Below, one piece after another: positions 43,481 to 51,702 of a stretch of 64,000 bases of DNA. The notes under the pieces are model-generated. The model searched no databases. It was not told the DNA's origin and was given only the letters and a program-made list of their open reading frames with translations. The stretch's first letter is position 1. Each line of letters opens with the position of its first letter. The position numbers and the translations under genes were made by a program. The DNA is from UBA1672 sp033851915 (lineage in GTDB: Bacteria > Pseudomonadota > Alphaproteobacteria > Micavibrionales > Micavibrionaceae), in contig JAWSVM010000003.1 of the NCBI GenBank assembly GCA_033851915.1, positions 310,001 through 374,000 of the forward strand. The letters run 5' to 3'.

Positions 43481-44302
43481 TTATTCTGGTTCCGATAGTG
43501 TCAGAACTCTAGTTTCTTCTAGCTCTTTGTGTCGGGCTTGCTTTGCTTCGTACATAAGGTGATCAGCGCGCGCTATCGTTGCTTCTGCTATTTCTCCTTC
43601 GGCGACAATGGCAAGGCCGATATCTCCACCAATAGGGTAATCACCATGCACGGCATCTTGATAGACGATGTTACCATCAAAAAGGTTGATGAGATGCTGT
43701 CTTTCAGCGCTGAAATCATGTTTAGGGTCTTGATTGGCCATCACAATAACAAATTCATCACCGCCAACACGGCCTACGATATCACCATCGCGTACAGTTT
43801 CCAGTATTTTTTCGGCGACAAGTTGCAGGGCTTTGTCACCTTGTTGGTGTCCAAGTGTATCGTTGATTGGTTTGAATTTCGTAAGATCAATAAAGAATAC
43901 TGCCACGGCACTGTTGTCGCGTGTACTTCTCGCAATCATGTCTTCTGTCGCGGAGGTTGTTCCCGCTTTATTGGCGAGTTTGGTTAGGGCATCAACGCGT
44001 GCGAGCTCTTCGTTTTTATCAGCACGTATCCTTTGTGAATCTTTGTTAACCAAGCGCATTCCCGATATGCCCATGGTTTGAGCATAAGATTTAAACAACT
44101 CGGCCATACCTGTTGCGGCTAATATATTCTCTTCTGTTGGCGTCCCATGGGCGCGGTTGAGGGCCGCACGGGTGCTGTCTATATGGCGTTGAACAGATTT
44201 ACTGCTAATCTTCCCGCCATCAATATCTTCAAGATCCATGATGTGCTTTGCGAGATAGTTAAAAGTCTCTTCTGCATTTATCAGTTTATCAACACTAGCC
44301 AT
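43481..44302 (-). CDS. Soluble diguanylate cyclase (GGDEF)
   Basis: A 273-residue protein that should make cyclic di-GMP from two GTP. The GGDEF domain fills the C-terminal half, with an intact active site GRVGGDEFVIV. An allosteric inhibition site RDGD lies exactly five residues before it, so product feedback is expected. The N-terminal 100 residues are helical without membrane segments or a known sensor domain. The gene lies 38 bases upstream of uvrA on the same strand. Confidence 0.92.
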   Translation of the reverse strand: MASVDKLINAEETFNYLAKHIMDLEDIDGGKISSKSVQRHIDSTRAALNRAHGTPTEENILAATGMAELFKSYAQTMGISGMRLVNKDSQRIRADKNEELARVDALTKLANKAGTTSATEDMIARSTRDNSAVAVFFIDLTKFKPINDTLGHQQGDKALQLVAEKILETVRDGDIVGRVGGDEFVIVMANQDPKHDFSAERQHLINLFDGNIVYQDAVHGDYPIGGDIGLAIVAEGEIAEATIARADHLMYEAKQARHKELEETRVLTLSEPE

Positions 44303-44544
44303 TTATTCACTCCATAACTTTTTTATGGTATCTATTAAGGCATAATGAAACACCTTGTCAAACATTCAGCCATTATAGATGAATTTGAATTATTTTTCAA
44401 AAATTGAATGATAGGTCACCTTTTGTGGTTTTTTGGTGAAGAATTTCACATTATTTGCATAAATAATATGATTAAGGGCTTTAGAAATCCGTGGGTGGAG
44501 GCTATACTCCGATTCTTTGTGAAACTTGTATATGGAGTGCGCCT

Positions 44545-45042
44545 GTGGCTGGTAGTGTTAATAAAGTTATTTTAATTGGAAATTTGGGCGCAGATCCTGA
44601 TGTTCGTACAATGCAATCGGGTGATAAGGTTGTGAATTTATCTATCGCAACGTCTGAAAGCTGGAAAGATAAAGCGACGGGGGAACGTCGTGAGAAAACG
44701 GAATGGCATCGTGTTGTTATCTTTAATAAGGGGCTTGTGACTGTTTGCGAAAACTATCTTAAAAAAGGCGCGAAGGTTTATATTGAAGGCCAAGTTGAAA
44801 CACGCTCATGGGAGCAGGATGGACAAAAGAAGTATACAACTGAAATTGTTTTACGTCCTTTCCGTGGAGAGCTAACCATGTTGGATTCTCGTAATTCCGG
44901 CGGCGATGGCGGTGGATATGGTGGTGGCCAATCTTTCAATGATGGTGGCTCCAGCAATTATGGCACCGGCGCACCGGCGCAGTCACAGCAGCAATCATCG
45001 CCTGCACCAGTTGATGCAATGGATGATGAAATCCCATTCTAG
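44545..45042 (+). CDS. ssb: Single-stranded DNA-binding protein
   Basis: SSB coats single-stranded DNA in replication and repair. It has 165 residues: an OB-fold (SVNKVILIGNLGADPDVRTM through YTTEIVLRPFRGELTML), a Gly/Gln-rich linker and the conserved acidic tip DDEIPF that binds partner proteins. The start is GTG 44545, with GGAG eight bases before it. The 18 extra upstream codons that are open do not resemble SSB. Confidence 0.97.
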   Translation: MAGSVNKVILIGNLGADPDVRTMQSGDKVVNLSIATSESWKDKATGERREKTEWHRVVIFNKGLVTVCENYLKKGAKVYIEGQVETRSWEQDGQKKYTTEIVLRPFRGELTMLDSRNSGGDGGGYGGGQSFNDGGSSNYGTGAPAQSQQQSSPAPVDAMDDEIPF

Positions 45043-45071
45043 AATTGAGCATAAAAGAAGGATATATAGAA

Positions 45072-45656
45072 ATGATCTGTCTTAAAAAAATTATGATATT
45101 TTCGCTTGTTGTTTGCGGGGGGGCACTTCTCATGTCTTCTCATGCTTCCGCACAAGGTGAAGCCGTGAACGCGGATGAGTTCTTGCAAGGGCAAACAGAC
45201 ACTGGCGTAGTGGTGCAAAGCAAGGCAGTTACAGAGCAGCCAAAAGAATTAACTGTTGTTGAAAAAGGTATTGCTGAAGCCAAAGCCGAATTGAAGGACA
45301 AAGCTGTCTTGGCGAAAAAAATTGCTTTAGCAAGGGAAATGCATAAGATCCGCCCAACACGTACACAAATTGATTCAGCTATTCAGCGCTCATCATTTGC
45401 ATTACCGGCGCGTGATCGTCGGGCTTTTGTCGATGCCATGAAGGGGATGTTGAACTATAATGCGATAGAGCGGATTTCAGTTGATGCTATGATCGAGACT
45501 TATACTCTGAAAGAGCTTGATGCGATGGTTAAATATTATAGTAAGCCTGAAGCGAAGAGTGCTTCGGATAAAGTTGTTAGTTGGGCAAGGATTGTTCAGC
45601 CTGAAATTGTGAATATGATTGATAAGGCAATGATGCGTATTAGAACCGGGCAATAA
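45072..45656 (+). CDS. Exported DUF2059 protein
   Basis: A 194-residue protein with a signal peptide ending near SHASAQG (about residue 26). The C-terminal DUF2059 domain is YTLKELDAMVKYYSKPEAKS and what follows. The family is widespread in proteobacterial periplasms and of unknown function. AAGAAGGA precedes the ATG at 45072 by about 10 bases; an earlier in-frame ATG at 45045 is less likely. It lies between ssb and gyrA on the same strand. Confidence 0.85.
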   Translation: MICLKKIMIFSLVVCGGALLMSSHASAQGEAVNADEFLQGQTDTGVVVQSKAVTEQPKELTVVEKGIAEAKAELKDKAVLAKKIALAREMHKIRPTRTQIDSAIQRSSFALPARDRRAFVDAMKGMLNYNAIERISVDAMIETYTLKELDAMVKYYSKPEAKSASDKVVSWARIVQPEIVNMIDKAMMRIRTGQ

Positions 45657-45703
45657 TATAAATATGCCCTTACGCGTTTCGTTGAATAAATAAAATTGAA
45701 ATA

Positions 45704-45718
45704 GAACCAAAGTAGAAC
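45704..45718 (+). promoter_or_regulatory. GAAC-N7-GAAC, LexA-box-like, directly before gyrA
   Basis: The bases GAACCAAAGTAGAAC are the reverse complement form of the alphaproteobacterial LexA box and end one base before the gyrA ATG, in the ribosome-binding region. About two exact matches to this pattern are expected by chance in 64 kb, and gyrA is not a usual SOS gene, so this may be accidental. Confidence 0.2.
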
Positions 45719-45719
45719 T

Positions 45720-48521
45720 ATGAGCGAAGACATTACATCAGATAATACAGGCGAAACTTTCCCCAAAATTGCATTAGAAGAGGAGATGAAGCAATCTTAT
45801 CTTGATTATGCGATGAGCGTGATTGTCTCGCGTGCGTTGCCTGATGTTCGCGATGGGTTGAAGCCCGTGCATCGTCGTATCCTTTATGCGATGAAGGTTG
45901 GTGGTTATACCTCTGATAAGTCTTATAAGAAATCTGCCCGCGTGGTTGGCGATGTGATGGGTAAATACCATCCGCATGGCGATCAGGCGATTTATGACTC
46001 TCTTGTGCGCATGGCACAGCCTTGGTCCCTTCGTCTGCCGTTGATTGACGGGCAGGGGAACTTTGGCTCTATGGATGGTGATTCTCCCGCTGCGATGCGT
46101 TATACGGAAGCGCGCCTTGAAAAAGCCGCCGAATCCGTGTTGGCTGACCTTGATAAGGGAACTGTCGACTTTCAGCCTAACTATGATGAAAGCGAAACCG
46201 AACCAACTGTTCTTCCATCCCGTATTCCTAATCTATTGGTTAATGGTGCCGGTGGTATTGCCGTTGGTATGGCAACCAATATTCCGCCGCATAATTTGAT
46301 TGAGGTCGTTGATGCGTGTTGTGCGTTCGTTGAAAATCCGGATATGACAACAGAAGAGTTGATGGCAATTATACCGGGGCCAGACTTCCCGACAGGTGCA
46401 CAGATTTTAGGTCGCGCAGGTATTCACTCGGCGTATCACACGGGCAATGGCTCTGTGAAAATGCGGGCGAAAACCTCATTTGAAACAATAGGCAAGCGTG
46501 AGGCGATTATCGTTCATGAAGTGCCGTATCAGGTTAATAAAAGCAAATTGATGGAGCGTTTGGGCGAAGTTGCACGTGAGAAAATCGTTGAAGATATTCA
46601 TGAAGTACGTGACGAATCTGACCGTGATGGTGTGCGCGTTGTTATTGAACTGAAAATTAGTGCGAATGCAGATGTTGTTTTAAATCGATTGTTTAAATAT
46701 ACGGCGCTGCAAACGAATTTTGCTTGTAATATGGTTGCTCTTCATAATGGTAAGCCGCAAACAATGCTGATCTTGGATATGGTCAAGGCGTTTGTAAAAT
46801 TCCGTGAGGAAGTTATCACCCGCCGCACGATATTTGAATTGGGTAGGGCGCGGGATCGTGCGCATCTTTTGGCTGGTTTGGCTGTTGCTGTTGCGAATAT
46901 TGATGAAATTATTGCCCTTATCCGTAATGCTGCTAACCCGACGGACGCGCGTGAAAAATTGATGGCAAAGCGCTGGGATACCCATGATATTGCGCCTTTA
47001 ATTGCGTTGATTGACGATCCAGAACATCAAGTTGATGATGCGGGGACATATCAGTTATCCGAATTACAAGCTAAAGCGATCCTTGATCTGCGCTTGCATA
47101 AGTTAACAGGGCTAGAGCGTGGGAAAATCAGTGATGAACTGAAAGAAATAACCAACTTGATCGCAGAATTGCTCGTTATTTTGGGTGATCGTGATAGCTT
47201 GCTTGAAGTTCTTGTTGAGGAACTAGAAGAGGTTAAAGAACGTTTCGGTACGCCGCGTCGCAGTGAGCTGATTGAAGGCGAATTCGAAGTTGATATGGAA
47301 GACTTAATCCAGCGTGAAGATATGGTTGTAACCATAACCCACGGTGGTTACGTGAAGCGTGTGCCTTTGGATACCTATCGTGCGCAACGTCGCGGCGGTA
47401 AAGGGCGCTCCGGTATGTCGATGAAGGATGATGATTTTATCTCTGATTTGTTCGTGGCTTCTACCCATACACCGATCCTGTTTTTCACATCCCGCGGGAT
47501 TGTGCACCGTATGAAGGTGTATCAAATTCCTCTGGCGACACCGCAAAGCCGTGGTAAGGCTTTGGTGAACCTGTTGCCTTTGGAAAAAGAAGAGAACGTG
47601 AATGTGTATTTACGCATGCCGGAAGATGAAACTCTATGGGATAATTTGGATATTATGTTCGCGACCAGTCATGGTTCTGTGCGCCGTAATAAGCTCTCCG
47701 ACTTTAAGAATATCCGCTCTAACGGTTTGATCGCGATGAAGCTGGGCGAGGGCGAAAGCCTTGTCTCTGTTGCTGTTTGTACGGAAGATGATGATATTAT
47801 GCTCGCAACCCGTCTGGGTAAAGCGATCCGCTTTCCTGTAACGGATATCCGCGTTTTTGCTGGTCGCACCTCAACAGGTGTGCGCGGTGTTAAAATGAAG
47901 GAAAAGAATGACGAAGTTATTTCTATGTCTGTCTTGAAGCATATCGATGTCACACCGGATGAGCGTAATGCTTACCTGAAAATGGCCAGCCAAATGATTG
48001 ACGCTGAAGATACCGAGGGTATGGATATCGAGGAAACAAGTTACCAGCTTTCTCAGGAGCGTTTCCAAGAAATGCTGGAGAACGAGCAAGTCGTTCTGAC
48101 TGTGTCTAATAAAGGCTTTGGTAAGCGTACATCTGCCTATGAATATCGTGTTTCCGGGCGTGGTGGTATGGGCGTTGCCAATATGTCATTGACGTCTAAG
48201 AATGGTGGAGAAGTTGTCGCAACGTTCCCTGTGACGGATTCTCATCAAATTATGTTGGTGACCGATGGTGGGCAGCTAATCCGCACTCCCGTTGAAAATG
48301 TCCGCACAACAGGGCGCAGCGCGCAAGGCGTAACTATCTTTAAGGTTGGTAAGGATGAAAATGTCGTTTCCGTTGCTTGGCTGGTTCAAGAGGATGATGA
48401 GGACGAAGCAGATGATGCCGTAGACGCTGCAACTGATGCTGATGCGTCCCCTGAGGATGTGAGCGCAGATGATGCCGCCGCAACTGTGGAAGCAGAAGAC
48501 ACGCCTTCAACGGAAGAGTAA
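45720..48521 (+). CDS. gyrA: DNA gyrase subunit A
   Basis: GyrA cuts and rejoins DNA for negative supercoiling with GyrB. It has 933 residues. The catalytic tyrosine is Y128 in AAMRYTEARL. The GyrA box QRRGGKG, which marks gyrase rather than topoisomerase IV, is present, and the C-terminal beta-pinwheel is followed by a very acidic tail rich in Asp and Glu. In the quinolone-binding region KYHPHGDQAIYDS, the position equal to E. coli Ser83 is Gln (Q89); Asp87 is kept. There is no strong ribosome site before the ATG. Confidence 0.98.
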   Translation: MSEDITSDNTGETFPKIALEEEMKQSYLDYAMSVIVSRALPDVRDGLKPVHRRILYAMKVGGYTSDKSYKKSARVVGDVMGKYHPHGDQAIYDSLVRMAQPWSLRLPLIDGQGNFGSMDGDSPAAMRYTEARLEKAAESVLADLDKGTVDFQPNYDESETEPTVLPSRIPNLLVNGAGGIAVGMATNIPPHNLIEVVDACCAFVENPDMTTEELMAIIPGPDFPTGAQILGRAGIHSAYHTGNGSVKMRAKTSFETIGKREAIIVHEVPYQVNKSKLMERLGEVAREKIVEDIHEVRDESDRDGVRVVIELKISANADVVLNRLFKYTALQTNFACNMVALHNGKPQTMLILDMVKAFVKFREEVITRRTIFELGRARDRAHLLAGLAVAVANIDEIIALIRNAANPTDAREKLMAKRWDTHDIAPLIALIDDPEHQVDDAGTYQLSELQAKAILDLRLHKLTGLERGKISDELKEITNLIAELLVILGDRDSLLEVLVEELEEVKERFGTPRRSELIEGEFEVDMEDLIQREDMVVTITHGGYVKRVPLDTYRAQRRGGKGRSGMSMKDDDFISDLFVASTHTPILFFTSRGIVHRMKVYQIPLATPQSRGKALVNLLPLEKEENVNVYLRMPEDETLWDNLDIMFATSHGSVRRNKLSDFKNIRSNGLIAMKLGEGESLVSVAVCTEDDDIMLATRLGKAIRFPVTDIRVFAGRTSTGVRGVKMKEKNDEVISMSVLKHIDVTPDERNAYLKMASQMIDAEDTEGMDIEETSYQLSQERFQEMLENEQVVLTVSNKGFGKRTSAYEYRVSGRGGMGVANMSLTSKNGGEVVATFPVTDSHQIMLVTDGGQLIRTPVENVRTTGRSAQGVTIFKVGKDENVVSVAWLVQEDDEDEADDAVDAATDADASPEDVSADDAAATVEAEDTPSTEE

Positions 48522-48624
48522 ATCGCGTTTTTATAAGATAACAAAGCTGATCCTGCGCCCGATATAAGGGGCGCTGTTAAAGGGCTTTGAATAGTATTTT
48601 TAAGTAATAGGGATGTGATTGAGA

Positions 48625-49140
48625 ATGTCGCGCAGTGGAAAATTTATAACCGGTATTTACCCCGGCACCTTTGATCCTGTAACAAAAGGGCATTTGCACC
48701 TGATACGCCGCGCTAGCCGGATGGTGGATAAGCTGATTGTTGCTGTTGCTGATAGCCCGAAGAAAGAGCCTCTATTCACCTATGAACGGCGCATGGAAAT
48801 GCTTCAAATTGATATTGATAATTTGCCTGAAAAGGGATGTGAAATAGAGGTGCGTTCTTTCAATAAGCTACTCGTCCACTTTGCCCGTGAGATTGATGCG
48901 TCTTTTATTTTCAGGGGGTTACGTGCTGTTTCTGATTTTGAATATGAGTTTCAAATGACAGGAATGAATGCAAAGCTAGACCCTGATATCGAGACCGTAT
49001 TTTTGATGGCGGCTGATAAGTGGCAGTTTGTATCGTCCTCCTTTGTAAAAGAGATAGCCGCCCTTGATGGCACGGTAGATGAGTTCGTTACGCCCCAAGT
49101 GGCACAGAAATTACAGAAAAAGTTTGAAAAACAAGATTGA
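48625..49140 (+). CDS. coaD: Phosphopantetheine adenylyltransferase
   Basis: CoaD makes dephospho-CoA from ATP and 4'-phosphopantetheine, the fourth step of CoA synthesis. It has 171 residues. The nucleotidyl-transfer motif is GIYPGTFDPVTKGHL, and FIFRGLRAVSDFEYEFQM and SSSFVKEIAALDG follow, all standard. ATG 48625 is preferred; an in-frame TTG at 48619 is two codons earlier. It follows gyrA, with a GC-rich hairpin (GCGCCC/GGGCGC near 48556-48575) in between that lacks a T run. Confidence 0.96.
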   Translation: MSRSGKFITGIYPGTFDPVTKGHLHLIRRASRMVDKLIVAVADSPKKEPLFTYERRMEMLQIDIDNLPEKGCEIEVRSFNKLLVHFAREIDASFIFRGLRAVSDFEYEFQMTGMNAKLDPDIETVFLMAADKWQFVSSSFVKEIAALDGTVDEFVTPQVAQKLQKKFEKQD

Positions 49141-49144
49141 ATGC

Positions 49145-49173
49145 TTGACGTGGCGGTGCGAAATACATATTGT
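49145..49173 (+). promoter_or_regulatory. Candidate promoter of tRNA-Lys
   Basis: TTGACG at 49145-49150 and TATTGT at 49168-49173 are 17 bases apart. A hairpin (AACGG.GCTCA with TGAGCCGTT, about 49185-49212) lies between it and the tRNA. It lacks a T run on the plus strand, so it is more likely a leader or processing structure than a terminator. Confidence 0.5.
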
Positions 49174-49224
49174 GCAGCAATTCAAACGGTGCTCATCTTT
49201 TTTGAGCCGTTAAAAACATGGTAA

Positions 49225-49300
49225 GATCGCTTAGCTCAGCCGGTAGAGCAACTGACTTTTAATCAGTAGGTCGAGGGTTCGAATCCCTCAGCGATCACCA
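49225..49300 (+). tRNA. tRNA-Lys (anticodon TTT)
   Basis: The acceptor GATCGCT pairs with AGCGATC before an encoded ACCA. The D arm is GCTC...GAGC, the anticodon stem ACTGA/TCAGT encloses CTTTTAA (anticodon TTT), and the T arm is GAGGG-TTCGAAT-CCCTC. It is complete at 76 bases. Confidence 0.98.
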
Positions 49301-49621
49301 CTTTTTCCAAACAAATACAATGCCTTAGGTTTCTCGAGGGCTTTCAATAATTCATAAAAATATGCTTGGGCTACTCACTGGGCTACTTCTTAAGCACGCG
49401 CAGGGCATTTAGGTAAATTGCGGTCCGGAGCGTCTAAAAAATAAATAAATCTCCGTTTTTTATGCTTTTAAAACAATAGCTTATTTTTTTGTATTCTAGG
49501 AATAGTCGCTATGGTCGGTTGTAAAACAGTAAAATGCTCAAACATTAGTAGGGTGACAAGACAGTTGAAAACTATCCCTTTTTAGGCTAAATTAATGATA
49601 TTAAGATAAGGTGATAGATGA
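49301..49621. other. Gene-poor stretch downstream of tRNA-Lys
   Basis: No gene of any length could be supported. The stretch is AT-rich. It contains a short tandem repeat (GGGCTACT at about 49368 and 49380, 12 bases apart) about 70 bases after the tRNA, where integrase genes and attachment sites often lie. I found no second copy of the tRNA 3' end in the window, so an integrated element cannot be shown. Confidence 0.4.
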
Positions 49622-49989
49622 ATGTCATACAAATACGGATACGCTTGAGAAAAATTCAGCAGAGCAGTCTATAGCTTAGCCACCGGCAAAGGTGATGTCC
49701 GTCAGCGACTTTTACCAATATTTCAAGGTGATCTACTCTGCATTGTCTCCAAACATTTACCCCCACGTTTACAGGAGGATTATCGATGGATAATGAAGCA
49801 GGTGAAAAAGTTCGACGAGATGTATCCAGGGTATAATGAGAATTTCAAATCAAGCGATGGACGGTATGATCTCTTATGCCTACAAAGCTGGAAGCCACTT
49901 TGTTTCGAATTAGGAACGTCACTGGCGCTAAAATTGCAGTCAAAATTTTTGATATATGGTCTGTCTTAGATGAAGAAAGTCGCATGTAG
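49622..49989 (+). pseudogene. Decayed gene for a small conserved hypothetical protein
   Basis: Read from ATG 49622 (AAGG ten bases before), the frame gives MSYKYGYA, then a TGA stop at 49646-49648 where Trp would fit. It continues EKFSRAVYSLATGKGDVRQR and LPPRLQEDYRWIMKQVKKFD up to about 49860. The protein-like sequence then resumes one base off, in the frame ending at TAG 49987, as ATLFRIRNVTGAKIAVKIFD and IWSVLDEESRM. The two parts together make one protein of about 120 residues of a type I recall as small hypothetical proteins with TGxGDVRxRL and IRNxTGxKIA motifs, function unknown. One nonsense change and one frameshift make it a pseudogene; sequencing error would have to explain two lesions. 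Confidence 0.65.
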
Positions 49990-49990
49990 C

Positions 49991-50758
49991 TTAGTCGACC
50001 TTTGATATAAAATGATCAAGTATTTCATAGTTTGTATCAAGAGATTTTTTTATGGCATTGCACGCGTCATGGCTAAAATTTGCTTGAAATACATCCTCGG
50101 AAGTTTCTGGGGCGTAAATTAACACCCCCTTAGCTCCATTTTCAATCCAAGTTTTTTCTTCTTTTCCAATTCCAGCAATAATAAGATACTTGCTCCCCAT
50201 AAACGAAGCCCATCTAATAGCCTTAATATTTCGACTAATTAATTTTTTGTTGGCACAGACGTTATAAAAGCTTGCCATTGAAATTAGGTTTTTTCCTACT
50301 GCTCTTATCTCTAGCCTAGGCCATTCTTTCGACATCACGGTTGTTACCTGTTCTTTGGAAATGCCTTGCTCAAGGTAGAGATCGTCAAGAAATTCTGTAG
50401 ACCGTTCCGTAGGTATTTGTTGCTGGGTGAGGTTTTGATTCAATGTTGCCCTTGGAGTAATCAAAAATGAAGAGACATACGCAAAAATCGATATGGCAAA
50501 GTAAATATATAAAGCCTTTCGCCCCCGTGATTTAAGTTTTTCTTTTGACAGAAATTTACCTGAGAACCATAGCCAGCTTCCCACAAAAACTAAACCGACT
50601 AGCTTAAGGAAGCTATTAGCAATTAATCGCGGCTCCAACATTTGTTCTTCTTTGAATAACTCAACCAAAGCGAATAGACCAAAAAACAGTATGCAGAAAA
50701 TTACGAATGAAATAGCTCCAGCAAGAAGAACCAGTCCTATTTTTTTAAAATGCTTCAT
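49991..50758 (-). CDS. Orphan membrane protein, function unknown
   Basis: A 255-residue protein, not recognised. Three membrane helices lie in the first 100 residues (near 8-30, 47-65 and 81-100). A soluble region follows with two cysteines that looks like a small domain on the outer side. Codons are more AT-rich than in neighbouring genes. The ATG at 50758 has AAGG eight bases before it; an ATG two codons earlier is too close to that site. It sits in the gene-poor stretch between tRNA-Lys and tRNA-Ser, which suggests acquired DNA. Confidence 0.6.
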   Translation of the reverse strand: MKHFKKIGLVLLAGAISFVIFCILFFGLFALVELFKEEQMLEPRLIANSFLKLVGLVFVGSWLWFSGKFLSKEKLKSRGRKALYIYFAISIFAYVSSFLITPRATLNQNLTQQQIPTERSTEFLDDLYLEQGISKEQVTTVMSKEWPRLEIRAVGKNLISMASFYNVCANKKLISRNIKAIRWASFMGSKYLIIAGIGKEEKTWIENGAKGVLIYAPETSEDVFQANFSHDACNAIKKSLDTNYEILDHFISKVD

Positions 50759-50764
50759 AGGCAT

Positions 50765-51078
50765 TACCTTCCATCATCTTTTATTCTTGAAACGTTATAT
50801 TGCCATGCTAACAGTATAATTTGAATTAGTTTCCGGTCTCTGTACCAAATTTCAGATTTTTCATTCTGGGAGGGGTTAGATTTTGAGGCGTGTTAAGCGA
50901 TTTTAGACATTTGACGCTATTTTAGAGAGGCTCCCTAAATCTCTTATAGAAAGGATTTTAAGAGATCGGCCTATGAATGAGAAACTATCAAAATCTCCAG
51001 AGGGGTTTGCTATCAGAATTTATCTATATTTTTCAACGGCATAAAGCGTTTTACGGGGTGCGTAAAATCGCAGGTAAA
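50765..51078. other. Gap between orphan gene and tRNA-Ser
   Basis: No gene is supported. A 76-codon open frame from 50977 runs straight through the antisense strand of tRNA-Ser, so it is not credible as a protein. A 23-codon frame at 50973 has no supporting features. Confidence 0.5.
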
Positions 51079-51169
51079 TGGCGGAGAGACAGGGATTCGA
51101 ACCCTGGGTGGGCTATAAACCCACGCCGGTTTTCAAGACCGGTGCATTCAACCGCTCTGCCATCTCTCC
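51079..51169 (-). tRNA. tRNA-Ser (anticodon TGA)
   Basis: On the minus strand the acceptor GGAGAGA pairs with TCTCTCC, followed by GCCA with CCA encoded. The anticodon stem CCGGT/ACCGG encloses CTTGAAA (anticodon TGA, reading UCA). The long variable arm (GTGGGTTTATAGCCCAC) is typical of serine tRNAs, and the T arm is CAGGG-TTCGAAT-CCCTG. Confidence 0.97.
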
Positions 51170-51264
51170 AGATTTGCGCGATTATACATTCGAGGTTCAT
51201 TTTTTAGCCATTTTTGTGTATGTATGTCTAGTGTTAAATTAAATTTCTTCAGGTTTTATTCTTA

Positions 51265-51702
51265 ATGTTTGTTTCTCAACTCCTTATTGGCGCGCTATTA
51301 ATCTGTGTAACCGTTGTTATACATGCGGTTTTCCTAGATCACTTAATCGGTTGGATGGAAAGGTCGCGAAACAGTGCTCGTTTGATTTTGCGACGTTATT
51401 GGAAGGTACCTCTCCTTGTTCTTGTCGTTTTGGGGATTTTTGCGGCTCATATCGTGGAAATATGGGTTTGGGCGATCTTCTACTTATACATAGAGGTTTT
51501 GCCTGATTTGGAATCAGCTCTATATTTTTCCACAACAACATTCACAACGGTTGGTTACGGCGATATTTTTTTGGGTAAAGACTGGAGACTTGTGAGTGCT
51601 TTTCAATCTGCCAATGGTTTTATCTTGTTTGGTTGGAGTACAGCCTTTATCTTTGAAGTCATGTCTAAACTATATGAGAATGATTCCCGCGATGAAAATT
51701 AA
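51265..51702 (+). CDS. Two-helix potassium-type ion channel
   Basis: A 145-residue membrane protein. Helices lie near residues 5-26 and 48-74, with a pore loop STTTFTTVGYGDIF near residues 90-103 that carries the K+ selectivity filter TVGYGD, and a last helix at about 112-136. This is the Ion_trans_2 pore without an attached sensor domain, so gating is unknown. Its last 11 bases overlap the start of the mltB-like gene, so the two may be coupled by position rather than function. Confidence 0.85.
   Translation: MFVSQLLIGALLICVTVVIHAVFLDHLIGWMERSRNSARLILRRYWKVPLLVLVVLGIFAAHIVEIWVWAIFYLYIEVLPDLESALYFSTTTFTTVGYGDIFLGKDWRLVSAFQSANGFILFGWSTAFIFEVMSKLYENDSRDEN

Noticed and set aside
49185..49212. 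Intrinsic terminator after coaD
   Set aside because: The hairpin is strong but is followed by A residues on the plus strand and lies downstream of the likely tRNA promoter.
49646..49648. TGA read as tryptophan (alternative genetic code) to rescue the gene after tRNA-Lys
   Set aside because: TGA is used as a normal stop throughout the window (for example the DUF58, methyltransferase and coaD ends), and the same gene also has a frameshift.
50977..51207. A 76-codon open frame on the plus strand
   Set aside because: It reads through the antisense strand of tRNA-Ser (RDRDSNPG is the familiar translation of a tRNA T arm) and has no other support.
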